Of a DNA stretch of 64,000 nt, positions 23,501-33,423 are shown piece by piece. The notes beneath the pieces are model-generated. The model saw nothing but the letters and a program-made list of their open reading frames with translations. It did not search any database and was not told the origin of the DNA. The stretch is from Pyrenula massariospora (Eukaryota > Ascomycota > Eurotiomycetes > Pyrenulales > Pyrenulaceae), in contig JAGFMI010000003.1 in assembly GCA_021030905.1 (NCBI GenBank), positions 930,001 to 994,000 on the forward strand, in the 5' to 3' direction. The translations under genes and the position numbers were made by a program. The first letter of the stretch is position 1, and every line of letters starts with the position of its first letter.

Positions 23501-24261
23501 GAGATCTCTCGACGATCCATACACTGTTACTCGTCAAAGCCGACATGAATCAAGGATATGCTCTTAGCAGCCTCTTATCCGATAATGGAGAAAGATATCG
23601 AGACTATGCCTACATAGAACATACAGATAGCGCCATGGGCGTGGAGAAGATCAATGACGTGGAAGAGATCCTAAAGTTTCTCCTTAGATACGGTTTGGAT
23701 GTTAACAAGCGGCAATTTAATGACCATACGCCTTTGCAACATGCTATTTTGGAGGAATCATCTGGTTGTGCATACCAGCTGATCGAAGCGGGAGCACATA
23801 TCAATGCTTCCGCATCCGAAGGCATACGAGGCTGTACCGCCCTCCAGGCAGCGGCATCTGTTGGTGATGTCGATATGGTTGAACATCTACTATCAAGAGG
23901 AGCCGAGGTGAACGCACCGGCTGCGGCATATAAGGGCGTGACGGCACTCCAAGCAGCTGCGATTAAAGGCTATCTGCGTATTGCTCAAATTTTGCTTGAA
24001 CATGGTGCAGATATCGATGCCGAAGCCGGGGCAAAGAAGGGTTGCACAGCTATCGAGGGTGCTGCTGAGTTCGGCAGAATCGAAATAGTGAAACTCCTGC
24101 TCGACAATTACTACGGTCCGACACCGATCTCTCAGATGCGTAATGATGCCTACAAGGCAGCGCAGAAGGGCAACCAGTGGTTCGTCATGGAATTATTGGA
24201 CGCTTACGAACACCCAAGCACGACAGAAGCATGGCTTGGAGGTACAGCAGATTGGACTTGA
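20502..24261 (+). CDS. Clr5-domain ankyrin-repeat protein, 1215 aa
   Basis: Exons 20502-20638, 20686-20894 and 20960-24261. The first ATG in frame is at 20502 (MAPPAKISDAEW). Residues 8-65 form a Clr5 domain (DAEWQMHEATIRHLYINKN, TLTNLMHEM, then YQYTAKLKSWKLQK across intron 1), a fungal helical domain fused to repeats in many large proteins. A low-complexity linker and an alpha-helical segment follow. From about residue 340 to the C-terminus come many ankyrin repeats, for example VTLLQKALMSHRVEMAQNL, TPLQCAAEMGNEQVIEHLL, LQAAASVGDVDMVEHLLSRG and LQAAAIKGYLRIAQILLEHG. There is no NACHT or other nucleotide-binding domain, so it is not a complete NLR. The second intron has a clear TTACTAAC branch site. 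Likely intracellular, with repeats acting as a protein-binding surface. Precise function unknown; a role in heterospecific recognition is speculative. Confidence 0.9.
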
Positions 24262-24907
24262 ACATCGGGTAGCTTAAATACGGTCAGTGACACCATACCT
24301 CTGTGCACGAACTTGATTGCTAACACGGTGATGATTAGACAGGTGTTTGGAGGGCATACGTTATTAGTAGGCCCTGGGTACCGCAAGACTCTTAGTGCAC
24401 AGAATGTGGTTCGAGATGTGCGGATAGGTCACGAGCACTTGCGTGCGTTCTGAGACAAGGCAAATTCTCTTTTTCGTTTTCTCAACTTTTCTTTCAGTAT
24501 TTCACGACTACTATGTGCCGATCGAGCTAAGACCTTACGCCCATTTCCAGCATTCATTCAATTCTAGTTTTTCAAACTTAGGAAATGGAGGGCACATCAA
24601 ACCAAATGCTTGCATATATGCTTTCATATCAGAGATGAATTACAAACGAGCTTTATTGGAACACATCTATAAGCTGACTTTGGCCTCCATACGGAATCCT
24701 AAATAAGGTATTAGTAACCTCTGGATAGAAGTCTCAGCCCAGTAAGCAACGCCAGGAGGGATCTCCGGATCTGCTGGTGAGGATAGGAACGACAGAATTG
24801 TTTATGGAAGTACAAATTCAAAATGTTCAGTAGGAAGTCTTAGATTATCTCACTGTCATTGTAGGCAAATATCCATAGCTTCGATACATCATACTTACTC
24901 ACAATGA
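24262..24907. other. Intergenic
   Basis: About 650 nt without a supportable gene. No remains of the missing N-terminal half of the DUF6536 gene were found here. Confidence 0.5.
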
Positions 24908-25702
24908 TCCTATAGCTCTACAGCTCTGGTTATCACCGCCTTTGCTCTTCTGATAAGCGCTCTATCGTACGAAAGATGGTCTGGCGAAGGTGCCACCTTC
25001 ACAGCCATTTGGTCCCGCGGCCTCAGTACCGTTCACACAAACAGCCTTGCTGGAATTCTCATCCGTCGCTCTCCAAGGCAATTCTGCATGGCAGTTCTCT
25101 TCTCCAACTCCTGGCAACTCGAGATTAGCTGCCTGTACGTTCTATACAGCTCCGTGCTGACGAAGCTTGTGATCGTCGGGGAATGGAATCTGTTCGCTAT
25201 AGACTACTATTTCCTCCGCGTTTCAATTCCACAAGGCTTACAGAAATCAATACATTTCCTGTCCCTGCCTCTCTGGTACGCACTGCCACTGACGGGTAGC
25301 CTGATGGTCCTGCATTGGCTTGTGACTCAGGCTGTTTTCCCAGTTCAAGCTAATGCTTTCCTTATGGATGGATCTAGGTTGAAAGAGTATGATAGCTCCA
25401 GGATCGGATTCTCTGAACTCGGAATCATTTGCGCCGCGACAGTAGTTTTTGTAATTTGGGGGATTCTAGTGATCTTAGGCGCCAGGAAGAGAAAGATTGC
25501 CATGACATTGGTAGCAACAAGCAGTGTAGGGATAAGTGCAGCATGTCACCGGCCAGAGGAGGATACTGACGCAGCATTACTGCCAGTGTCCTGGGGTGAA
25601 GTTGAAGCCGGGGCAGGGGAAGAGCCTGCGGCCGGGCACTGTGCACTGTCGACACTGGCTGGCGTGTCTCGATTTCTATTAGAAGGTAAGAAGTCCTCAT
25701 GA
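24908..25702 (+). pseudogene. 5'-truncated DUF6536-type membrane protein
   Basis: An open frame of about 265 codons encodes the C-terminal half of a fungal multi-pass membrane protein of the DUF6536 kind. Its landmarks are ALVITAFALLISALSYERW (membrane segment), HTNSLAGILIRRSPRQF, FSNSWQLEISCLYVLYSSVL, LRVSIPQGLQKS, FLSLPLWYALPLTGSLMVLH, and a final helix ICAATVVFVIWGILVILGAR. A TGA lies directly upstream (24905-24907) and no N-terminal exon was found. The family normally has several more membrane segments before this point, so the locus is probably a truncated pseudogene. A missed splice acceptor near 24913-24920 joining a distant exon cannot be excluded. An AT-rich island begins about 350 nt downstream. 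Confidence 0.6.
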
Positions 25703-26079
25703 GACACGTATGAAGAGATGAAACCGATGTTGAACTTAGCCCATTGCAGAACGACTGCAACTGAGGACTGCTCTCTACGATTTTTTGAAACGCTGGATCC
25801 GCATCTATGGACCTCTAGAGGCTGCAAAAAGCATGTCCAGCTGATCCAAGCGCAGAATGATAATTAAGCTCAACTGATCATATGAATATTTCAAAGCTGC
25901 TTCTGATCTTTTTGCGGTCGACAAATGGCACCAGGAGCGAAGCATCTATGGTATGCGCCCACCTTGAGACAGCTGGTCGTCTGCGCTTTGCAGCCTTTGG
26001 CGCTATGTATATAATTATTGAGTTGTATATAGAGTATCTTTGGGATCTAGAGTCTTGTAGATAGACGATAATATGGTGG

Positions 26080-26900
26080 AGACTGCTTTTGGTACTTCTT
26101 ATTTTAGTATCCTGCTAAAGCAAACCAAGGATCTTTTCAAGACCCTTTACGCCAGAAGAGTATCAAGTAACTTGACTATACTATTATTGTAGTCTTAATA
26201 TTTGAAGATCTTAGAGCGTGCTTTAAGTTAAGGCGAATAGAATTTATATTGATTTTAATCTCTAAAAACACATTAATTATTTTAAATATAGAAGTATAAT
26301 ATATTAAGCTAGTAACTAAAATACAAAGAGTTGTAAAAAGTAGTCCGGACTTTAATTTTACTTCCCTTTGATAGGTGATCATTAGATAAAATTATTAAAA
26401 AATAGAGATTTATCACATGAATTTACCAGTAGTTATTAGGTGAAATCACCAGGTGAAAAAATTCAAGTTGTACGCTTGAAATTGGATGCCCTGAAGAGAT
26501 ACCTAATTAGAGGCAAGTAAGAAAAGCCGGTGGTTTAAGCTTACTCCAACAAGAATTGAACTTGTGATCTTCGCATTGAATGGCTTGAGGATGAATTATA
26601 CATCCAGCAGTACAAGTGCGACGCTGACGCGCAATCAGTCCAGGAATTTTTTCAATAAAGATGCATCGTCGCTCACCGTTACCACTGCGCCATAGAGGCT
26701 AATTCACTTTCATTTTCTACTTTTATTTAATATATTCTATGTACTATCTTATAACTCACCAGTCTCTATTCACCTTTTAAGTTTCATCTTTTACCGTTGC
26801 ACTTAAAATTTTACCTTTTATCTGTCATTTTTTATTTTTTATTTATTACTTGTCACTTTCGCTGATTAAATTTTTTATTTATAACTTTTTGTAATGGGTT
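26080..26900. other. AT-rich island (RIP-like), with a tRNA-like fragment
   Basis: About 800 nt of very AT-rich DNA; 26281-26340 has 11 G/C in 60 (18%). It is flanked on both sides by ordinary sequence. No coding feature survives. On the minus strand at about 26535-26570 there is a T-arm-like hairpin (ACAAG-TTCAATT-CTTGT), and near 26670-26700 a sequence resembling a tRNA 5' half (GCCTCTATGGCGCAGTGGTA). They are separated by about 100 nt and the acceptor pairs poorly, so this is not called a tRNA gene. The composition suggests an old, mutated mobile element. Confidence 0.55.
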
Positions 26901-27353
26901 GAGAGGTTGACCCTCGGAGCAGCCCGCGAAGCCTTTCTTTTCGGGAAGAGGTCTTGGCATACCTTTACCTTGTGCGCCTGTACGCACAGCTCTATAATCC
27001 TTCATAGCTGTATATTCGTAACATCGACTCATATTCACAGGCTCTTACCCCTAGAGAGCGATCCATTACAGTAACGTATCGTTAGTCTGCAAAATAGCGT
27101 CGGGAAAGGGAGGTGTTGGCTCCTGTAATGTGTTATCGATAACGCGGGCGATCAAAAAGTTTGGGAGCCCACAGCCGCTGGTACGCGAAGCTCCTCTGCC
27201 GAAGTCACTGGCGACTATCATTGACGCTCTCCAAGAAGGTAATTTGTGACGGTCTCGATGGGTGTGCTTTGACAAAACGCGTGCCCTTGACAGACCTTCA
27301 CTAACACAAACGCCTTTCACGCTCACCTCCACCTCTTTCTTTACTACCGCTGA

Positions 27354-28913
27354 ATGGCAACTTTAGTACCTCCTCCAAGCAAACGTCAGCGTCTCGAGAC
27401 CTCCGAAAAAGCTCGCGTCCAGCAGGATATTGACATAAAACCTTTCAAATCGCGCGGCGTACGTGCACACTTTGTCGACGAGTCATCAGGCAAAGCCGTC
27501 GGAGCTCCAGTCTTCCTCTCCTTCAAAGATGCCACAACAAAGAATCTCAATGTACTTGTCAATCAACTCAAGGGCCACAGTGCAAACGAATTGATACCTC
27601 ATCGTTTCGCCTGGAATAAAGCCGGTGAAGACAAGTATCGGCAAGGGGCTCCTGCAGACTCTGAAAATGCAGCCGATTTCTCAGATTCTCAGGACGATGC
27701 TGCACCAGAGCAGGATTTGTACATTCAAATACAACCGGAATCAATATTTCGCGTTCGAAGAACCCCGACGAGATGCTCGGCGACTCTCTCCGGCCATAAT
27801 GAACCAATACTAGCGCTCGCATTCTCACCGACATCCACGACAATGGCCACCGGAAGCGCTGATAATTCTGCACGGGTATGGGACACAGACACAATGACAT
27901 CCAAGCATGTGCTGAAAGGTCATACAAGCTGGGTACTTGAGATCAGCTATTCACCTAGCGGCAACATTCTAGCAACAGGAAGTAACGACAAATCAGTTCG
28001 CCTCTGGGACGTCAAGACCGGCACTTCTCTCGGCGGCCCCCTAAAAGCCCACACAAACCGTATCACAGGTCTAGCCTGGGAACCCTATCACCTCCAGCAA
28101 TCCGACAGTCCCCGCCTCGCCTCCGCCTCCAAAGACAAGACAGTTCGCATCTGGAACATCACTCTCAAACGCGCCGACCTCATCCTCTCCGGCCACACCG
28201 ACATAGTAACCTGCGTCCGCTGGGGCGGCACAAACAAGATCTACACCTCCTCCCGCGACCGCACGATCCGCATCTGGTCCCCCACCAACGGCACCCTCCA
28301 GCAGACCCTCACCGGCCACGCCCACTGGGTCAACAACCTCACCCTCTCCACCTCCTACGCCCTCGCCGCCGCCTACCACGGCCACACGCGCAAAACCCCC
28401 TCCACCCCAGACGCCAAGCTCGCCAAAGCCCGCCAAGCCTTCGAAGCCGCCGCCTCCCCCACCGCCGGCGCCGGCGAACGCCTCGTCTCCGCCAGCGAAG
28501 ACAACACCCTCTACCTTTGGTCTCCCTCCACCACCGCCTCCCCAACCCGCCTCCTCGGCCACCAAAAACAAGTCCTCCACGTCTCCATCTCGCCCGACGG
28601 CCGCACCATCGCCTCCTCCTCCTTCGACAAGTCCGTGCGCCTCTGGTCTGCCCTCGACGGCACCTTCATCAAGACCCTGCGGGGGCACGTCGGCGCCGTG
28701 TACCAGACGGCGTGGTCGGCGGACTCAAGGCTCCTCGTCAGCGCGAGCGAGGACTCGACGCTGAAGCTGTGGGATGTGGGGAAGGGGAAGGGGGAGATGG
28801 TGCGGGATTTGCCGGGGCATCAGGGGAGGGTGTTTGCGGTGGGGTGGAGTGGGGATGGGGGGAAGGTGGGGAGTGGGGGGGAGGATGGGAGGGTGAGGTT
28901 TTGGGTGCATTAG
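27354..28913 (+). CDS. RSA4: Rsa4/Notchless (Nle1), 60S ribosome assembly factor
   Basis: WD40 protein that docks the AAA-ATPase Rea1/Mdn1 on pre-60S particles in the nucleus. Single exon, 519 aa, the usual length. The N-terminal NLE (ubiquitin-like, MIDAS-binding) domain covers about residues 35-80 (VRAHFVDESSGKAVGAPVFL, TTKNLNVLVNQL). An acidic stretch and then an eight-bladed propeller follow, for example SGHNEPILALAFSPTSTTMA, NSARVWDTDT, KGHTSWVLEISYSPSGNIL, NDKSVRLWDVKTG, DKTVRIWNITL, DRTIRIWSPTNG, NTLYLWSPS, FDKSVRLWSALDG, STLKLWDVGKG and DGRVRFWVH. The start ATG at 27354 gives MATLVPPPSKRQRLE. The coding strand is extremely C-rich in its middle and flips to extremely G-rich after about 28680 without breaking the protein. 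Confidence 0.96.
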   Translation: MATLVPPPSKRQRLETSEKARVQQDIDIKPFKSRGVRAHFVDESSGKAVGAPVFLSFKDATTKNLNVLVNQLKGHSANELIPHRFAWNKAGEDKYRQGAPADSENAADFSDSQDDAAPEQDLYIQIQPESIFRVRRTPTRCSATLSGHNEPILALAFSPTSTTMATGSADNSARVWDTDTMTSKHVLKGHTSWVLEISYSPSGNILATGSNDKSVRLWDVKTGTSLGGPLKAHTNRITGLAWEPYHLQQSDSPRLASASKDKTVRIWNITLKRADLILSGHTDIVTCVRWGGTNKIYTSSRDRTIRIWSPTNGTLQQTLTGHAHWVNNLTLSTSYALAAAYHGHTRKTPSTPDAKLAKARQAFEAAASPTAGAGERLVSASEDNTLYLWSPSTTASPTRLLGHQKQVLHVSISPDGRTIASSSFDKSVRLWSALDGTFIKTLRGHVGAVYQTAWSADSRLLVSASEDSTLKLWDVGKGKGEMVRDLPGHQGRVFAVGWSGDGGKVGSGGEDGRVRFWVH

Positions 28914-29769
28914 AGGTGGGGTTTGGGACGATGTTTGTTCTTTGGGATTTGGAGGGAGATCGATGGATTATGCGCAAGGCGTTCTGGAGCGCGCATATAC
29001 ACCACCCTTAGAGCAGCGTAATGCTTGGACTTCATGGATGTAGTTGATGCGGGATTGGTCGCGGTGTCAGATTACTTTAATGGTGATGCTTTGGGTTGTG
29101 TGATAGACGCTTAAATCCAAACAGTTTTACTCACGTCGCTATACCTACCTCCATCAACGAGCCTCGGGAACCCCAGGTGCCGTCGGCTTTTATGATCGTC
29201 GAGCTTCGTCGCCCTTTCGCTGTCCACAGCCTGTACCTGTTATAAAATTTTGTGGCATTCATGGTAACGAGCGTTCAGTTCAACCCGGCGAAAGGTTTAA
29301 GGGTCTTTCTACATGTATGGCAGAGGTAGGCTGGACAGGCTAGGCTGGGCGCTCGGGGTGTTATATTGAGCTTGATGGGAGGGGAGGGGGCTGGTGGGTG
29401 TGTGTATGGGTGTATGTACAGTGTAACGAGTTGTGTATGTGTGGCTGGCGACGAGGACCGTAGTGTATGCGAAGGAATGGTGATCTGGGGTGTTACGGAA
29501 TATTGTGGAGTAGATTGTGTGTGGAGATGGGAGGGAGTGAAGGAAAAGGGAAGGGAAGGGATATCTTGATCTTGAAATCCGGATCGGGCGGTGTCTTGTT
29601 GGTTGTAGGTACAGTACATACATACATCCGTACAGACAAACATGTAGACAGAGTTCTCGGTGCTGTAGATAACTGAAGCCCTCATTATCTATATTGGCAA
29701 CATGTAACGTCTGACTTGGCCGTCCGCTGAGCATGGCTCTCAACGCAGAATTTCCGGCTGTGAGCCATG
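28914..29769. other. Convergent intergenic region
   Basis: About 860 nt between the 3' ends of RSA4 (plus) and the arrestin-like gene (minus). G/T-rich on the plus strand at about 29.38-29.56 kb; no gene seen. Confidence 0.5.
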
Positions 29770-31118
29770 TCATGCATACGGCGGCGGTTCCTCCATCATC
29801 ATTGCCTCCCTAGCATGCTTCTCGCTTCCCCTCCATTGTTCCTGAGCCCCGTACTCGCATCTCAGCGGGATGGCCGCGTGCGCGAAGAACGGATGTCTGG
29901 ATAGCGATGGGTAGTTGATTTCTAGAGTGAGGTTGAGGACGTATGTTTTGCTTAGGAGGGTTGTGGAGAGTGGGGGATCGGAGGGGAGGGTTTTGGGGAG
30001 GGGGAGGGAGATTAGGGAGGAAGTGGAGGGAGGGGTGTAGCTGATTGTGGGAGGAGATCTTGGTTGTGTTGGGGATGGGGTGTCGTGGTGGCAGGGGGGC
30101 GGGAAGGCGATGAGGAGTGACCTGCTGTCGAGGGTGGATGATTTGATGATTTTGGTGGGGTGATCCGACACGGGGATATGGGAGGAAGAGGGGGAGGGTG
30201 TGGTGCGAAATGTTGTGATGAGCTCCCAGCGGCCTTTTAAGGTGCAGGTTATGGGGGTGGAGTGGGCTTGGTGGCGGGTAGTGGTGTTGAGGAAAGAGAG
30301 GTCGATAAAGAGTGGTATGGTTCTGTCGAGTGCTTGAGAAGGATTTTGACTTGTGAATGCGCTGCAAATGGTGACCCAGACAGAGCTTTGTGGTCGCATC
30401 CATCTCCGATGTAGTATGCTTCGTCTTGCCATTAGTTCCTGTGGCCGGATCTCGCAGACCGGAGACGACAAATACTTTGATTCAGGCGACTGAACTAGGT
30501 TGATGAATCGGTAGCATTGAAATGCAGTCTTCTCGTTGCGCTGAAAGATCGCTTCTACCCAGTACGAAACGTCGCACGTGCCTCGGACGTCTACCTGGTC
30601 GTTGTACACTCCATATTCGGCTCTATACGTGGACCCATGGATCTTGGTGGAAGATGGTAAAACCCGCGCTGAGCAGCCCAGACGGTCCGTTGGAAGCGTC
30701 TTGAATAGGGGAACATCAAAGGTGAAATCGAGGGCCAGCGTTGAAGAATCGCCATCTCCGGTAGTCCTATGCTCGAAGTCGGAGAAAACCCTCGTATCAA
30801 CCAGATTCAAAAGCTGAGCACATGAGTAGTTATTTCCCACGTGATCAGAGTTACTCACATTCTCGGTCTTGGTGTTTGAGCCGATTCTGCTCTGAATCCT
30901 GCCTATGGCCATGCTTCGTTAACCTCATCAAAAACTTGGATATCGGACAGCTTTGTACCTTTAAGAGACAGATTGACCGCGTCAAATGGTCTCGCATCCT
31001 TGAGACCGAGGTTTGCAACGATTGTACCATAGATTCTGTCTCCTAAGGAGACCTTCGGAGTAGCTTGTGCAGGTTTACTATCAAATTTTGAATGAATGTC
31101 GATGCGGATGTCTGACAT
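29770..31118 (-). CDS. Arrestin-like protein
   Basis: Fungal alpha-arrestin-like protein, possibly an adaptor in ubiquitin-dependent trafficking. Exons 30936-31118, 30859-30891 and 29770-30813, about 419 aa. The N-terminal beta-sandwich reads IRIDIHSKFDSKPAQA, VSLGDRIYGTIVANLG, PFDAVNLSLKGT, then SRIGSNTKTENLLNLVDTRV. The first half closes with ALDFTFDVPLF, YRAEYGVYNDQVDVRGTCDV and SYWVEAIF. The C-terminal half is Ser/Thr/Pro-rich and ends in EEPPPYA, a PPxY-type motif (PPPYA) that could bind a WW-domain ubiquitin ligase such as Rsp5. The first intron (30892-30935, 44 nt) has a weak GTTTTT donor; without it the frame is lost, so this border is uncertain. An upstream in-frame ATG at 31133 is possible. 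Confidence 0.75.
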
Positions 31119-32264
31119 GGCCGTGACTATCATACAAATGACCGAGAAAATAGGATGAATGATCCTTTAAGCGTCATGTAATAGAATCTCCAGTGGAATT
31201 TGGAGTAGAGAACCAATACGCACCAGATCGAGAAGGTTCGAATGTAGCATCACACAGGGTTCGGACAGAAGCAGGTAAAGATACGAACTTGAACCACGCA
31301 TGAGCTGTGGCACTTACTAGCTATTAATCAAATTCTCTTGTTGTCATCTTTGCAGGGTCCGGAGTGATTCCCGTGACTTGCCCGATCACAGGCATGTATC
31401 AGACCCACCCACATGGTGACCTTTGGAAGACACATCGGGGCAACATTTCGGGAACAGAATAAACGCTCATTGAGCTAAGTCTAGCCTTGGCCCAAATATA
31501 TAAAGCTTGACGCATGCACAGCGCAGATCACCCGTCGCTTGTGAGAGGCTTTGGGAGACGAGTGTCGAAGAGAACGGGATTTACCAGGTTTGTAAGCCCC
31601 CAAAGCCTTGCAGGACTCCTGCAAGACATAAGCGGTGGTCTTCGCAGAGAGACATTCATTCGCTCAAAGGAGACGCCCTTTGCATTATCGTCGGCGGTGA
31701 CAAAGACGTCAAAATCCTTGGCTCCATCAAGTGGAGGGTAGAAGTCAACGTGTGCGGCTGAAAGAGAGCAAAATAGACCCCGCGGATCCTGCGTCTCCCC
31801 TGTCAGTCAAGTGAACCGGCCCCTAGCACAAGGCTGTGCCCCGCCTAGCCCGAGGACGCGAGAAAACCCGAGAAATGGTTCTTGACAGTCGCCATCACAG
31901 GTGCAAGATATCTTCTCCATGGAACATGTACCTTTGGGAGACCAATCTGCATGAGAATATTGAAAATTGTACTAAGCAGAAAAGAGCCGCCAGGAAGATT
32001 GTTTACACTGCAGGCCCGAAGGCCCTGCATTTTCGATGTCCACAAGCCCCGCCAGAATATCTCCGTGGATGGGCTCTCCGCCCCCATTTCAATTGCATGC
32101 CCCCCAAGCAACAACCCTAATTCTCCGACTATTGGCGTTGATAAATTTGGCCTGCTCAGTATGAGAATTTCTAAATGCAGCTGCTGCTGCCCTCTCACTC
32201 ACTGGTATACACATCGCAGCCTCGTGGTCGTCCACTTCATTGGCTTTATGTATGTTCCGCAAAC
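31119..32264. other. Intergenic with possible coding relics
   Basis: About 1.1 kb between the arrestin-like gene and the dehalogenase-like pseudogene. A minus-strand relic at 31528-31764 is listed separately. Otherwise no supportable feature. Confidence 0.4.
31528..31764 (-). pseudogene. Possible glycosyltransferase-like relic
   Basis: A minus-strand frame of about 75 codons contains HVDFYPPLDGAKDFDVFVTA and DDNAKGVSFERMNVS. These recall the nucleotide-sugar-binding region of fungal glycosyltransferases (D-x-V-x-T-x-D...N-x-G-x-F-x-x-R). The match is short, the flanks give no further support, and there is no start or splice context. Recorded as a weak candidate only. Confidence 0.2.
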
Positions 32265-33290
32265 TATGGCTCAAGCCTCTCTTCTCTCCGAACCTGAACC
32301 ACCACCAGAGGCACTGATCTTCGATCTCATGTGCACATGATGCCCCCGGGATTCTTCGCTTCTACCGATGCTCTATCCGTGTCTACTACATGTGTCACTT
32401 AAGCTGGCACATGTCGTACTGCCCAAGCTTGTTGCTGATTGGCATGCTGGCATCTTTGAAAGCATTCATTTTCATTTTGACCGGGGAGACCAGGCTAAGA
32501 ACCTTGGTGTCACGCATAGACGTGTCCTGGACAGGCTTCTACAGAACTGAGGCGTGGGCCTTGATGTGTGGGGCGGAGAAGTCAAGACGAACCAAGTGAG
32601 GCAGTGGCATGAACAGAAAGGTAGGCATTTCGATAAGTGCATGTCCTCTCGTCATGACATAGGCCTTGCCTAGAAACAATGGACGATACAAAGACGATTA
32701 AGACCTAACCAGCCTGGTCGGATGTGATTGCTGCCATCAATAGGTTGCGGAAGAAACAGCCTGTACGTCTTCTTGTCCTGGGTTCGTCACGTGCTATGCT
32801 CCCCGTAGCACCGTGTGCCCCGGTGTCGTGCTCGCAACCAACGCCGCCCGACCTCAAGTCGATATTATGAAATCGTCTGGGCTTTTAATCCATATGCTAC
32901 TCTCGCCAGAGATTTTAGGACTTACGAAAGTAGGTATTCTATTTGTTTGATGTGTTCTCGATTAAAGGCTCCTACTTCTCTATGACTTTGTGCTTCATCT
33001 CCCTACATTTTTCTGTGTTACTGCCGATCACGTATTCACCCGATCTGAAGACCTATCTTAAGGCCATTGAGCTCCTCCGTCGACAACCTTCACAAAGTAA
33101 CATGGTCGCTGCACATGCTTACGACTTGAAAGTTGTAAAAAGAGTGTACGTACTGCACTTTTCTCTTTTTCTTCTTTCCGTCGGCGAGGATATGGCAGCT
33201 TTCTTCGAAGATGAGAATCTATACTTGGATAGGACGGATAAATTACCTACGCTTGGTTTTGCTGCCCTACCCAATGCCTTGAGAGTCTGA
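32265..33290 (+). pseudogene. Haloacid dehalogenase (HAD) family pseudogene
   Basis: Broken copy of a type-II haloacid-dehalogenase-like hydrolase. ATG 32265 opens MAQASLLSEPEPPPEALIFD and LM, the HAD motif I region, but hits TGA at 32338. Another frame continues with VLPKLVADWHAGIFESIHFH, DRGDQAKNLGVTHRRVLDRL and a further stop. GVGLDVWGGEV and VRQWHEQK follow. Then come SDVIAAINRLRKKQPVRLLV, VDIMKSSGLL and LSPEILGLTK. The most 3' part gives YSPDLKTYLKAIELLRRQP, MVAAHAYDLKVVKR (motif III/IV region) and VGEDMAAF. The order matches the family end to end, yet several frameshifts, stops and an inserted stretch at about 32.93-33.03 kb disable it. Confidence 0.75.
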
Positions 33291-33423
33291 AGAAGATATC
33301 GAAGAATAGTCGACAGTCTAAATCGGAAGCGGAAAAGCTCTTATTCATTAATACACAGCCTTAACGATATTTCCATACATTACACCTAACATCACCCGGA
33401 CGATGAAATGACCAAAGAACCGT

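Noticed and set aside
28071-28688. 205-codon Gly-rich minus-strand ORF inside RSA4
   Set aside because: Shadow of the C-rich WD40 coding sequence; no independent support.
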